Part shown: one piece after another, positions 21,808-33,516 of the stretch
Position numbering within the stretch: position 1 is the first letter of the stretch
How the letters are laid out: each line of letters starts with the position of its first letter
Source: Saccopteryx bilineata
Lineage: Eukaryota > Chordata > Mammalia > Chiroptera > Emballonuridae
DNA length: 64,000 bases
Assembly: GCF_036850765.1 (NCBI RefSeq)
Contig: NC_089498.1
Coordinates: 50,209,795 to 50,273,794 of the forward strand
Reading direction: 5' to 3'
Made by a program: the position numbers and the translations under genes
The notes under the pieces: model-generated
The model's database searches: none
Told to the model about the DNA's origin: nothing
What the model saw: only the letters and a program-made list of their open reading frames with translations

Positions 21808-22131
21808 CAAATTTTTTAGAAGTAAGGAGGTAAGAAAAGAAATTAAGAGGCCAAGAAATCCTAGCTCAAAACTTGTTTTTTGCTCCTGGCTCTAAACTTC
21901 TGTTCCTACTAGACTTAAGCCCACCTTCCACTAGTCTTTGTACCCCTCTCTCCGCCCCAACCCTAAAAATTCTTAGCTCACTCAGCAACTATTCTGTGTA
22001 TTTTACTAAAATAAATTATTTTACACAGATATTTTGTTTTTAATAGATACTATGGATGATTTGGAAAGATGAAAGAGGTTGACAGTAGAGATTCTATTAA
22101 TTTAAAATATAATATTTTAAAACTTTATTCT
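21808..22131. other. Unique DNA, no gene seen
   Basis: Nothing recognised. Confidence 0.5.
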
Positions 22132-22650
22132 GCCTGACCTGTGGTCACGCAGTGTATAAAGCAGGGGTCCCCAAACTACGGCCTGCGGGCCGCATGCGGC
22201 CCCCTGAGGCCATTTATCCGGCCCCCGCTGCACTTCTGGAAGGGGCACCTCTTTCATTGGTGGTCAGTGAGAGGAGCATAGTTCCCATCGAAATACTACT
22301 CAGTTTGTTGATTTAAATTTACTTGTTCTTTATTTTAAATATTGTATTTGTTCCCGTTTTGTTTTTTTACTTTAAAATAAGATATGTACAGTGTGCATAG
22401 AAATTTGTTCATAGTTTTTTTCTTTATAGTCCAGCCCTCCAATGGTCTGAGGGACAGTAAACTGGCCCCCTGTGTAAAAAGTTTGGGGACCCCTGGTATA
22501 AAGCATCGACCTGCAATGTTGACATTGCCAGCCCCAAATCCCAGGCTTTTCTGGTCAAGGCACATGTGGGAGTTGATGCTTCCTACTCCTCCCCCCTTCT
22601 CTCCCTCTTTCTCTCCCCCCCCCTAAAATGAATAAAAATAAAATCTTAAA
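22132..22650 (+). mobile_element. Type B SINE split by a hAT
   Basis: GCCTGACCTGTGGTCACGCAG head at 22132. The body resumes at 22504 and runs into the A-rich tail near 22650. Confidence 0.9.
22162..22495. mobile_element. Non-autonomous hAT, TSD GTATAAAG
   Basis: 334-bp element starting CAGGGGTCCCCAAACT and ending AGTTTGGGGACCCCTG, with a perfect 8-bp target duplication at 22154-22161 and 22496-22503 inside a type B SINE. It has no transposase. The perfect duplication suggests fairly recent movement. Confidence 0.95.
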
Positions 22651-23239
22651 AAAAACAAACTTTATTCTTTAAACATGAGAAGATACACCCAAAGAAGAGG
22701 CAACTGGCCTAGACATTAGCACGTCCAAATGTATTGACTAGACCTGCTGCAGCCATCCTACAACCAGAAAGGAGACAGTTTGAAAACAAAGCCAGCACAA
22801 TGAAATGACGCAGCAGAAAGGGAACAGAACCTGAGTCCTTGATGAGGTTACTGAGCTAATGAATTAAACCTGGAGTATACCTACTATGCGCTTCCTTTCT
22901 TAAGGTAATAAATATCTTTATTGTTTAAACCAATATTTCATTATTTTTTTGTAAAAAGCCTCCCAGTTGGGATAAGTACCCATTAACCTCACTTAACTCA
23001 TAGGATGTTTTTTCATGCTTTTCTGATTCTTGCTAAAGTTTTTTACTGAGAGTAATAGCAAATCCTAGCTCCTTAGATATGATCTTGGGTCTCTAACTCA
23101 GAATAATTGTGGTTTACGAAGCATAGGAAGCACGGCATATGTGGGTAGGATGAGATATCTAGTGATGGAGGTGATCTGAGTCAGGTAAGGTGAAGTGTGA
23201 AAGCTAAGCAAGAGACATAAATGAAAATCAGAGAGAAGG
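22651..23239. other. Unique DNA, no gene seen
   Basis: Nothing recognised. Confidence 0.45.
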
Positions 23240-23890
23240 TGTGGGAAACCAGTTGTGTTAGGTTTGCTCGCTGGTTTATTAGCTGCAAGCACTTTGCCTG
23301 ATTAGTGCGTGAGCATGTGGCAATGCCATATCAGCATAGTCTAGGCCAGGGGTCGGGAACCTATGGCTCGCGAGCCAGATGTAGCTCTTTTGATGGCTGC
23401 ATCTGGCTCACAGACAAATCTTTAATAAAAATAATAATAACATTAAAAATATAAAACATTCTCATGTATTACAATACATTCATTTCCTACCCCTCAAGTT
23501 CATGGTTGTGGGTGGCTGGAGCCAATCACAGCTGTCCTCCAGGACAACACCAAATTTTTATTGGATAATGCATAATGTACACAGGTCATTGTATGGCTCT
23601 CACAGAATTACATTTTTAAATATGTGGCATTCATGGCTCTCTCAGCCAAAAAGTTTCCTGATCCCTAGTCTAGGGAGATTGTGGTGGTGGATTGCAGATT
23701 GTTGGCCTGCCACTGTGAGGGGCTATTTTTGCTGTTCATTTGCCTGAGAAGCGGTTTTCCCCTGCCTGTTTGCTCGTCCACCGTTGCAAGACTCTATTAG
23801 GAATGGGGCAGTGCTTTCTGGCTCCACATTTTCTCTACGGTCTGCCCAAATCCAGTGTGGACCTGCCTGGCCTCGGCCACCAGCATTACA
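23240..23890 (+). mobile_element. LTR of a family S-related subfamily, with hAT inside
   Basis: Starts TGTGGGAAACCAGTTGTGTTAGG and ends CACCAGCATTACA. Flanks GAAGG and GAAGA differ at one base. Its 3' part (GGCTCCACATTTTCTCTACGG...GACCTGCCTGG) resembles the end of family S LTRs, but the U3 part differs. Confidence 0.75.
23347..23667. mobile_element. Non-autonomous hAT
   Basis: Starts CAGGGGTCGGGAACC and ends GTTTCCTGATCCCTA. The 8-bp duplication is GTCTAGGC (23339-23346) and GTCTAGGG (23668-23675). Confidence 0.9.
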
Positions 23891-23895
23891 GAAGA

Positions 23896-24151
23896 CAACT
23901 CTTCTGAACAGACCTTTAGAAAGCCAGTCTTAGGGAAATATGAACTACATCTTTGGGGAGAGTTGTGGAACCCATTTTATAGGAATGGTGTCACTTAGAT
24001 CCATGTTCTTTTCTCAAGGAGTAGGCATCAGTGTTCATGGGATAACAGATGGTTCTTGCTATCTTAGTTTTCTTCAGAAAAAGACTAAGTTCTGACATTT
24101 CTCATGATAAAATTATGATCTAGAAATGAAAGGATTGATTTTAGCTTTTCC
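23896..24151. other. Unique spacer, nothing seen
   Basis: Sequence between two LTRs of the same subfamily. It is too short for an internal region with genes. Confidence 0.4.
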
Positions 24152-24525
24152 TGTGTGGGTCAGCTGTGTTAAGCTTGCGCATAGGTTTACCAGCTGCAAG
24201 CACTTTGCTTGATTAGTGCGTGAGCATGTGGCGGAGGCATGTGTGCATAGCCTATGTAAGGCTATGGGTGCTTCCCCTGGGTGGTGATGCTCCCAGATCA
24301 CTCTCCTGCCACCGTGAGATGCGGTTTTCCTTGCTCCCTTGCCTTTACTGCGAATAGCAAATTTTCCTTTGTTTACTAGGTCTTTCACCTTTGTTGTTTA
24401 TTTGCTGACCGCTCTTTGAGAGCCTCCAATAAACAGGTATGACCCGACACTTTCTGGCTCCACAGTTTCTCTACCATCTGCCCGAATCTAATATGGACTT
24501 GCCTGGCCTGGCCACCAGCGTTACT
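24152..24525 (+). mobile_element. LTR of the same subfamily
   Basis: TGTGTGGGTCAGCTGTGTTAAG to CACCAGCGTTACT, with AATAAA at about 24430. Target duplication is unclear (TTTCC against CTTCC). Confidence 0.75.
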
Positions 24526-24839
24526 TCCTGTAAATACCCGAGGTCGTGGTATTGTTCTTTCAGTCTGGCATGTCTCAGAAAATAGACGACGACTTCAACA
24601 TTCAATGTAGGGTAATTCTCTCCCTTGACCCCTGCCTTTTCTAATCATCTTCCTAAAGATATAGTAATAGTCTTATATAAATTGTATATGAACTGTTGTT
24701 CATAGGGATTTAAACAGTAAATCTAAGAAATAGCCTTCTCTTGGCCTCATGACTCAGAAGTACTTATTTATTCTTACATATTAAGCATTTGAGGAAAAAA
24801 TTCTTGAATCTACTGTACTCAATTGAGTTTGAAGCTGTA

Positions 24840-25078
24840 AAGAGGAAGAAAATAAAAAGGATTAGAACAGATATAAAAAAGAGAATAGAAAAAAAATTAG
24901 AATCAAATGAAGCCAAAAATTGGTTCTTTAAAAAGATCGGTGAATTGACAAATCTATAGCTGGATTAACGAAAAAAGAGTATACACAAATTACTAAAATC
25001 AAATTAATGAAGGGACATTGATGAAGATTATAATGTAGATAAAACTGCCATTTACAATGCATTTGCCAAATACAAAGG
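24840..25078 (+). mobile_element. L1 ORF2 fragment
   Basis: The plus strand encodes the decayed ORF2 segment with NEAKNWFFKKI near 24905-24937 and KKEYTQITKIK after it. Confidence 0.7.
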
Positions 25079-25135
25079 TTGTGTTAAAACTTTTACATAC
25101 TTTATTTTAAAATCTCTTACAACATTTTCAGGTAG

Positions 25136-25476
25136 TGTAATGCCGATGGCCAAGGCTGGGCAGGTTCACATTGGATTTGGGCAGATGGTAGAAAAACTGC
25201 ACAGCCAGAAAGCGTTGGGTCATTCCGTTTAATAAAGTCTCACAATGGCAGACAAGCACACAGGCAGGGGAAACTGTCTCTCAGACAAACAAACAGCAAA
25301 ATGGCCCCTCACCATGGTGGGCAGGCAATTCACGCATCCGCAATCCCCTTGAATGCAACCACCAATAGCCTTATATAGGCCACACACACATGGTGCTTCC
25401 ATGTGCTCACGCACCAATCAGGAAAGTGCTTACACCTGGTAACCCCGCAAGCAAGCCTAACACAGCAGCTCCACAG
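25136..25476 (-). mobile_element. Solo LTR of the same subfamily, TSD GGTAG
   Basis: 341-bp reverse LTR with a perfect duplication GGTAG at 25131-25135 and 25477-25481. On the minus strand TATATAAGGC is near 25372-25381 and AATAAA near 25230. It defines the full ends of this subfamily (TGTGGAGCTGCTGTGTTAGG...GGCATTACA). Confidence 0.9.
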
Positions 25477-25481
25477 GTAGG

Positions 25482-25855
25482 TCGCATCATACCCTTTTAA
25501 AGATGAGAAAACAGGCTCTCTGGGGTCGAATAATGCAATTTAATATATCATGCAGTGGTGATGTATATGTGCATGTGCTGAAAGAGAATGGAAAAGTCAG
25601 GAGTTATTTTTATATTCCTGTGATAGATTAAGGATACTTGATATCCAAAAGAGAACAAAAGTCTGAAAGAAAAGAAAGAACATAGAAAAAGATGTTGGGT
25701 TAGACAATTTCCTTTATTCAGGATTGCAGGATTACTTATTCAAGATGAGCTAGGCTGTGGTTCTGACAGGAATTTAGGAAAGCGATGGGCAACTGGACAT
25801 TTCTGTGTTGGGTATTGGAAAGTCAACAACCTTAGATGTTCTTAAAAGATGAAAC
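25482..25855. other. Unique DNA, no gene seen
   Basis: Nothing recognised. Confidence 0.5.
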
Positions 25856-25858
25856 AGG

Positions 25859-26232
25859 CCCTGGCCGGTTGGCTCAGTGGTAGAGCGTCAGCCTAGCGTG
25901 CAGGAGTCCCAGGTTTGATTCCCGGCCGGGGCACACAGGAGAAACGCCCATCTGCTTCTCCACTCCTCCCCCTCTCCTTCCTTTCTGTCTCTCTCTTCCC
26001 CTCCTGCAGCTGAGGCTCCATTGGAGCAAAGATGGCCCGGGCGCTGGGGATGGCTCTGTGGCCTCTGCCCCAGGCGCTAGAATGGCTCTGGATGCAACAG
26101 AGCAACGCCCCAGAGGGGCAGAGCATCGCCCCCTGGTGGGCATGCTGGGTGGATCCCGGTTGGGCGCATGTGGGAGTCTGTCTGACTGCCTCCCCATTTC
26201 TAGCTTCAAAAAAATGAAAAAAAAAAAAAAGA
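25859..26232 (+). mobile_element. Type C SINE
   Basis: Full-length, CCCTGGCCGGTTGGCTCAG head and a poly-A tail. Flanked by copies of AAAAGATGAAACA. Confidence 0.95.
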
Positions 26233-26235
26233 TGA

Positions 26236-26590
26236 AACAATTTTTTAAATTTTCTGGAATATAAGCATGTTCACTTCTGTATTAAAACTTCTCATAAAAA
26301 CATTGCTACATTGTATATTAGGCATACATTTTATTCATTGAAGTTTTTGTAATTTTTATTCATGCAACTGGAATATTTAGCGTATATTTTATATATGTGT
26401 GTTGCAGATAATAGCAACCTACAGGACATTCTTTGATGCAAGAAGTAGTGGTGCTTCATACTGGGCTACTTTCACTTATCACCTCTGTTTTACATAGGAA
26501 TACAATAAACCATTTTTAATAAATGCAAAATTTTAAAGGGGAATGGGATAAAATATTTGATGACTTAGGATGTATATGAAAGTATATATT
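26236..26590. other. Unique AT-rich DNA
   Basis: No gene or repeat recognised. Confidence 0.5.
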
Positions 26591-26599
26591 ATTTCTTTT

Positions 26600-26900
26600 A
26601 TTTACTTATTTTTATTTTTTAAGTTCTAAAAATTAAATTTATTGGCGTGACATTGGTTAATAAAATTATACAACTTTCAGGTGTATAATACATCATGTTT
26701 ATATTGTATTGTGTGTTCACCACCCCAAGTCAAGTCTCCTTTCATCACCATTTATCCCCCTTTACCCTCTTCTACCTTTCCCCACACTAAGGTCTTTCTT
26801 GACTCTTATTATTTGGACTGATGACTGCAGTGACATCTCTGCCTTCAGATCAAGTCTCAGTGGTAACGTATCTGCTCTTGGCATGAGCAATAACTGGAGT
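26600..26900 (-). mobile_element. L1 3' untranslated fragment
   Basis: Complement of an L1 3' end (TTATTGGCGTGACATTGGTTAA, TTTCAGGTGTATAATACATC, CACCACCCCAAGTCAAGTC). It belongs to a different L1 lineage from the copy at 43 kb. Confidence 0.75.
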
Positions 26901-27162
26901 ACTTGAGATTATAACAAAACATTAAATGTCACAGGATAGAGGGGATAAGGAAAGTATAAAGTGATTTGGGGCTAGTTAACTTAGAATGGTGTTTTACTGT
27001 GAAACAGCAGAGTAGAAACTTGTCAGATAGGAAAGGTAACAAGCAGGAAATACATATGTGCCACATTATCCAGTGTCAAGAAATGAAAAGCTATTTTGAA
27101 CTTTTATCCTCAAGATGCAAATAACAATCTTAGAGAAACTAAACATTAAATAGACATATATT
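26901..27162. other. Unique DNA
   Basis: Nothing recognised. Confidence 0.5.
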
Positions 27163-27524
27163 GCCTGAGCAGGCGGTGGTGCAGTGGATAGAGCGTCGGA
27201 CTGAGATGCGGCGGACCCGGGTTCGAGACCCCGAGGTCACCGGCTTGAGCACAGGCTCATCTGGCTTGAGCAAAAGGCTCACCAGCTTGGACCCAAGGTT
27301 GCTGGCTCAAGCAAGGGGTTACTCGGTCTGTTGAAGGCCCGTGGCCAAGGCATATATGAGAAAGCAATCAATGAACAACTAAGGTGTCGCAACGAGAAAC
27401 TGATGATTGATGCTTCTCATTTCTCTCTGTTACTGTCTGTCTGTCCCTATCTAAATCCCTCTCTCTGACTCTCTCTCTGTCCCTGTAAAAAAAAAAAAAT
27501 TAAAAATAAATAAATAAATAAATA
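27163..27524 (+). mobile_element. Type A SINE
   Basis: Near-consensus copy (CGGACCCGGGTTCGAGACC B-box) with target duplication AATAGACATATATT on both sides. Confidence 0.95.
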
Positions 27525-27538
27525 AATAGACATATATT

Positions 27539-28618
27539 AACTGATTTTGCTTATTGACACATATGTTCATTCATTTATTTGACAGTTACTGAGTGGCTGC
27601 AGTAGTTTTTAGCATTAACCCAAGACAAAATTGTAAAGAAGAGTTTCATTCCAGTCATTTTACCTCCTCCTACTATGCTCTTTCTTGACTCTTCAGCTAT
27701 CCCCACTCTCCATCAGGCTTTGGAACTTAAAAACTAGTAACATTAAGACTCCAGAGAAAGCAGTAACAGGGCTGTTGAGGATAAAAGATGGTTGTGTCAG
27801 AGAAGAAGAAAGAATGTGTTTAGGAAAGAACAGAACCAACACGTTAGGTTTTATTGCCTTGGATAGGTGAAATTATGATGTCCTTTATATTATTTTTGCT
27901 TTTCTGTTGTAATGATATGCCTTTTTTTTATCATAAGAAAAAGGATGTATAAAAAAAGAAACAACAAAAAGAATGTGTTAAAATGTTTTCCTACCATTTC
28001 AGCTCTTTTCTTTCTAATTCATTTTCAGTCCCTTAGGCCTGCTTTGCTTGTCAGTAATAAATGGTTAAAAACTTTTCCAGATTGGTAGAAACTTAATGTT
28101 TCCAATTACTACAGACTTTTATAAATTTGATGCATCATGCAAATGTCATGAAGTGTGGTAGAGGCAATGAACATTTTAAGTTGCTTCAGACTTTAAGTAT
28201 TGGACATTTAGGGTGCTCTTGACTTTACACAACCACCAATGGAATAGAACAAATATAACTAGTTGATATTTTTATCCAGATATTTTGACTAAATTATTGC
28301 ATTTCTTTGGGACCTTGAAGGATATAATATACCAGGAAGGAAAAGCAGGTGTTTATTATAAAGTGTATTAGGAGCATCTGTTCTATCTTGGAAACATTAG
28401 AGAAGCCCTTTTGAAGGAGTGTCATTTGTCCTTGCCCAATCAGTACATAGGCACAAGGCCAATCTGTAGCCTGACAAAGTCAGATTATTGCCTCATTGCA
28501 ATGAGGGAGATCACACACAAAATAACTATAATGCATCTGACCAAACAACAGAAAGATAGTTATTATTTTGAGTAAAAGAAGAATTTGGGTGAAATTTAAA
28601 TGAAGCAGTGTTTGGACA
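27539..28618. other. Unique DNA, no gene seen
   Basis: AT-rich. Reading frames up to 61 codons only. Confidence 0.5.
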
Positions 28619-28711
28619 GAGTCTCCCATCCAAGTACTAACCAGGCCCAACCCTGCTTAGCTTCTGAGATCAGACAAGATCAGGTGCATTTAGGGTGGTA
28701 TGGCCATAGAC
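28619..28711 (-). pseudogene. 5S rRNA pseudogene, 3'-truncated
   Basis: The minus strand begins GTCTATGGCCATACCACCC and continues through GGAAGCTAAGCAGGG-like (AGAAGCTAAGCAGGG), GGCCTGGTTAGTACTTGGATGGGAGAC. This is 5S rRNA from nucleotide 1 to about 92. The last about 28 bases, needed for the closing stem, are missing, so it cannot form a normal 5S RNA. Confidence 0.95.
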
Positions 28712-29270
28712 TGGATACAGTCAATGTAAATCAGAAGTCAACTTCAGGTCTGAGAAGGATCCAGGGTCCTGTCTTCTTGGAAAGTACATAAAGTTAAAAT
28801 AGATGTGGACTACTGTGTTCAGAAGCCCCTTATCTTAAGCTTTTTACCCAGTTGTTAATTAAAGCTGATTCTCTATGTCAAAGTGTCTAAAAATTCCCAG
28901 ACAAGAGTGGGATGTTTTATCCTTCATACTATAGTTTCAAACAACAAAACTTCTGATAGTCTTTTTTAGTGAAAATTTCCTTAGCAAGTAAGAAGATAGT
29001 AGTCACTAAAAATAAGGGGTTGTTATGATACTTTATGGCATGTTCTTGGAAGAAATAATTTCCTATAAACTTGGCAGTTGGCTTTACCCATGTTTATTAC
29101 TCCAGCCTGATGAGTGATGGAGCAGATTTTTACTTTCTCCAAGTCCCAGCTAATGCTTAGTCTAAAAGAGATACGCCAAGAGAGTGGGAAAAAGAAAGTG
29201 TGAATGTTGTGAACTTGAAAACATCTTGACACATTCAAGAACTTTAAAGCTAATAAAACAGTAACACAGA
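28712..29270. other. Unique DNA, no gene seen
   Basis: Nothing recognised. Confidence 0.5.
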
Positions 29271-29274
29271 CAGC

Positions 29275-29820
29275 AAATGGTTTGAAATGAGATGGGAGAG
29301 GTAGGCAAGGGTCAGATCTTATATAACGCTGTTAGTCTTCTTAAGGATTTTACATTTTATCAAAGAGCAAAGAGAAATTACTAAAAGGATCTAATCAGAG
29401 GAATTTTCCAATCTTGATGTACGGTATTAGGATGGAGAATGCATTGTTGGGGCAATAAAAGAAAATGGACTGTTGCAAAAGAAAATGGTGGGTTTTATTA
29501 GGATGACACCAGTAATGAAGAGATTCAAGATTTTGGGTAAAAACCAAAAGGTCTCAGTGTTTGGGAGTGTACAGTGAGAAAGAGACAAGAGTTAGAAATA
29601 ATTTCCAGGTTCTGGCTTGAACATCGTACTAGAGGGTGGTGTGGTGTCTTTAACTAAGATGGAGAAGACTGGAGGTGACACAGGATGGATGGGAAAGAAT
29701 AAGAGTACAGCTTTATAATTCTTAAATCTGTATGGCATTTAACTAAGGGTAGCATGAATGCACTTAAATATACAAACCTGGAGTTCAGAAGAGAGGTTTG
29801 AGTTACTGGTAATTATAGAA
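29275..29820. repeat. Probable ancient mammalian repeat, family unassigned
   Basis: Word order such as GGTCAGATCTTATATAACGCTGTTAG, AAGGATTTTACATTTTATC, AAGATGGAGAAGACTGGAGG and ACCTGGAGTTCAGAAGAGAGG resembles a common old interspersed repeat of mammals. I cannot name it from sequence alone. Confidence 0.35.
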
Positions 29821-29882
29821 TTGTAAGTGTATATTTGAGCCATGGAAATAGAAAATAGCATGATTTCAAAAAGAAAAAGAGA

Positions 29883-30260
29883 GCTTGACCAAGCAGTGGC
29901 ACAATGGATAGAACATCACCCTGGGATGTGGGGGACCCAGGTTCGAAACCCTGAGGTTGCCAGCTTGAGTGTGGGTTTATCCAGCTTAAGCGCAGGGTTG
30001 CTGGCTTGAGCATGGAATTGTAGACATGAACCCATGGTCACTGGCTTGAGCCCAGAGGTCACTGGATTGAAGCCCAAGGTTGCTGGCTTGAGCAAAGGGT
30101 CACTGGCTCAGCTGGAGTGCCCCAGTCAGGGCATTTTTGAGAAAGCAATCAATGAACAATTAAGGTGCTGCAACTACGAGTTGATGCTTCTTATCTCTCT
30201 CTTTTCCTGTCTGTCTGTCCCTGTCTGTCTGTCTGTCAGTCTGTCTCTCTTTTGCTAAAA
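29883..30260 (+). mobile_element. Type A-like SINE, variant with extra repeats
   Basis: GCTTGACCAAGCAGTGGCAC head. The middle holds four diverged copies of the 'AGGTTGCTGGCTTGAGC' unit instead of the usual two or three. Confidence 0.85.
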
Positions 30261-30414
30261 AAAGAGAGAGAGAGAGAACTCAGGACAAAGCCCAGAAGAA
30301 CTACCAAATCCAGAAGTAAACAAAAGAAGAGCCAACCAGTAAGATCAGACGTTGTGGAAATGGCCAAATGTATTCACCTGTAGCTTGGTTTGATGCTTGA
30401 TGTTTCCTCAGTTT

Positions 30415-30478
30415 TACCTGTCATCAGTAGTTTTACCTATTCATTTACCTGTCATCAGTAGTTTTACCTATTTGTTTC
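30415..30478. repeat. Short tandem duplication
   Basis: ACCTGTCATCAGTAGTTTTA occurs twice, separated by CCTATTCATTT. Confidence 0.9.
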
Positions 30479-30524
30479 TTAGATGAATGAGTCAGAACAT
30501 TTGAATCAGGGAAGAAAAGACTTT

Positions 30525-31075
30525 TCCTGTAACCTCTTATGTTCTGTGACTGGGCCTGAGAGTTAAACAGGCAAAAGATAGGTTAACAGGGAAAAAAACA
30601 TACAAACTTTATTTGATGTTAATATTTTTATGTGGCACAGGAGTCTTAGTAGAAAATAAATGAAGACCCAAATAAGCAGATAAGCCTAAATGCTTATATA
30701 CTATTTGAACAAAGAACAATAAATTTAAACAAAAGAAGGTAGAATTGGGCAGTAAATTGTGGGAAAGTGACTAGGAGAGACATGAGGGGAAATGAAAGAG
30801 AGGGTTATTTTCGTAGGTTTGTTTGTTTGTTTAGATTTAACTTGACATCAACTTTTCCATCTCTAGTGATAAGAATGTTCTTCCCTTCCTGGTACAGAGA
30901 AGGCACCTTTCTTATGGGAAATTTTGTGACCTGATTTTAGGTAAAAGGGGGACATCAGAGAACCCTTTTAGCATCTGCTGTTTCTCAAGTACCTTCAGTT
31001 CAAGATAATCAATATGCCAAAGTGGCATATTTGGGGGTGGGGTGGCATATTCTAATTCCCTTCCCTGGTTTTAGA
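30525..31075. repeat. Possible ancient LTR, unassigned
   Basis: AGTTAAACAGGCAAAAGATAGG followed by AAACTTTATTTGATG looks like a reverse LTR with AATAAA on the minus strand. Low confidence. Confidence 0.3.
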
Positions 31076-32060
31076 GTAGGTTTTTTGATATGTGGGAGGA
31101 ATGGGGGCCTGATTGGGATCAGGTAAACTTTAGGATTGTTGGACATGATAGGTAAGGATTATGAAGCCATCCTTCAAAGGTGAACAGTCATTTGAAAAGG
31201 TAAGTTTGAATGATCTATTCTGAATGAGGGCTGTTTACATTGATGAGGGTTATATAAGCAGCCTTTTGTTCAGATATATAGATTTCAGGAAGTTCCTAAA
31301 ACAAACAAAAAATTATTTATAACTTTACCTTCTCGGGCAAGAATTTCCTGGTATAGTAGTCATGTTAATGCAAACAATTCCTACTCTTATTAAGCTTTGT
31401 GGCTTTAGGTTGTCTTAGTTCTCATCTTATCCTCTGTAAGTCATCTCATCTTTTTATATTTTGATATTTAATTTCCGGTTCTGTAATTTTTTTAACATTA
31501 ATTTTCTTTAAAAGAGTACATGGAGGATATACTTATGAATTCTCAAATATTAAAAAATTTTCTGTGCCCTTGCATATAAATGATAATCTGAATTTTATTT
31601 TGCCTTCTTGGATCATAATTCTTTTTTTTCAAAGGTCTATAAGCTTTGTTTCACTGTCTTTTAGCTTCCAAACTTACAGACTGGAAGTCTTATGTTAATA
31701 TCTTTTTTTTTTCCCTTTTTTACAGTGTAGCCACAAAGTCCCTACACATACTAATTATAAGTTATCTGTGAGTTCCCTTTAATTCATTCTTTACAAAAAT
31801 TTTAATTTTCTCCTGTGTTCTTCTGGATAGTCCTGGATGGCATTTTTAGCTCTTTAACTGTTGCCACACAAAGCTGTTGGTAAAATCATTAACAGAGGAC
31901 ACAATTCATTCATGGGACTCTGAAACAAATTTTGTAGTAATTGATTCTTATAAGATACTCTTCTTATCTTGTAATTCAGGTATCTTACCAATTATAGCTG
32001 TCGGCTCATGGAGAGCACTTTCATTTTAAACTTCAAGTCTTTCTTCAGCTCAAGAAAGGG
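31076..32060. other. Unique AT-rich DNA, no gene seen
   Basis: Nothing recognised. Confidence 0.5.
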
Positions 32061-32407
32061 TTTTTTTTTGTTTCTTGTTTGTTTGTTTTTTTACAGGGAC
32101 AGAGAGAGTCGGAGAGAGGGATAGATAGGGACAGACAGGAACGGAGAGAGATGAGAAGCATCAATCATCCGTTTTTCGTTGTGGCACTTTAGTTGTTCAT
32201 TGATTGCTTTCTCATATGTGCCTTGACTGTGGGCCTTCAGCGGACTGAGTAACCCCTTGCTCAAGCCAGCGACCTTGGGTCCAAGCTGGTGAGCTTTAGC
32301 TCAAACCAGATGAGCCCGCACTCAAGCTGGCGACCTCAGGGTCTCGAACGTGGGTCCTCTGCATCCCAGTCCGATGCTCTATCCACTGCGCCACCGCCTG
32401 GTCAGGC
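32061..32407 (-). mobile_element. Type A SINE
   Basis: Reverse orientation. The complement of GCCTGACCAGGCGGTGGCGC is at its right end. Confidence 0.95.
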
Positions 32408-32418
32408 GGAAGTTTTTG

Positions 32419-32607
32419 TTTTTTTTTTATTAAGACTTTATTTATTCATTTTAGAGAGAAGAGAGAGAGAGGAAGGAAGAGAGAAGGGGGGAGACAGGAA
32501 GCATCTGCTCCCATATGTGCCTTGACCAGGCAAGCTCAGGGTTTCAAACCGGCAACCTCAGAGTTCCAGGTCAACACTTTTATCCACTGCGCCACCACAG
32601 GTCAGGC
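32419..32607 (-). mobile_element. Type B SINE
   Basis: Reverse orientation, directly after the type A SINE. Confidence 0.95.
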
Positions 32608-32886
32608 TGAGAGAGGTTTTATAATTCTTTTACTTAAAGATCTTCACTTGTCCCTTTCTCCATGCACATAAGCTCTCCTGAATCTATCCTTCATTTTTGT
32701 TAACTTTTCATTCATTGCTTATATTTCTTTATATTTTGGACTCTGTGTGGTGAGATACTTCCTTTATTGATCTTCCTGATAATTCCTTTTTTCCTGTAGT
32801 TTGTTTTTTCTTCAAAATTTTAACTGAATTTTGAAACCATGTATTGTTTCAGGAATTATTTTGTGCTAACTCTATCTACCCGAAGT
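32608..32886. other. Unique DNA
   Basis: Nothing recognised. Confidence 0.5.
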
Positions 32887-32900
32887 TCTCACTGCATTTT

Positions 32901-33110
32901 TTTTTGTTTGTTTTTTAAATTTTATTTTATTTATTAAGTGACGGGACGGGAGGCAGAAACAGACTCCCGCATACGCCAACTGGGATCCACCTAGCAAACC
33001 CCCTACTGGGCAATGCTCTGTCCATCTGGGGTGTTGCTCCATTGCTCAGCCACAGAGCTATTCTTAAGGCCTGAGGCAGAGGCCATGGAGCCATCCTCAG
33101 TGCTAGGGAC
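32901..33110 (-). mobile_element. Type C SINE, 5'-truncated, at the end of ERV-C
   Basis: Contains ACAGACTCCCGCAT...GCCTGAGGCAGAGGCC in reverse orientation. The tRNA-derived head is absent. Confidence 0.85.
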
Positions 33111-33140
33111 AGTAAGTTGGAATTTATAAATTATCTTATC

Positions 33141-33516
33141 TGTTGGAATCAATGTGTGTCCGAAAGACCAGAGTAACAGGCTTTATTGAAAGGAAAAAAG
33201 GAACCCTGCCGGGCACTTCTCCTGGGGGAGAAGAGCGCCCATTACAGACTAGGGGCACGTTATATAGTGTTTGGGAGAGCCTGAGGGGATACTGAGGCAA
33301 AAGTCCTGGTATGTCCAGAATGTTCCTCCTTGGGGGCTTGGAGCATGTGGGTGTTGAATCAAAAGTCCTGGTATGTCCGGAGCCCTTCCTTGGAGCGGCT
33401 TCTCAGCTTTTTGAAATTCCTTTGTCTCAGGGGCGATAGTCCAGTAAGGGTGAGGTCTGACAGATAAGCGGAACATCAAGAGGGCAGTTTGGAATTTACA
33501 TATCTATCATTTCTCA
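33141..33516 (-). repeat. ERV-C 3' LTR
   Basis: From TGTTGGAATC to about CATTTCTCAAC. On the minus strand TATATA is at 33261-33266 and AATAAA at 33182-33187. It is related to the plus-strand LTR at 53407-53800. An AAAAGTCCTGGTATGTCC unit occurs twice. Confidence 0.85.
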
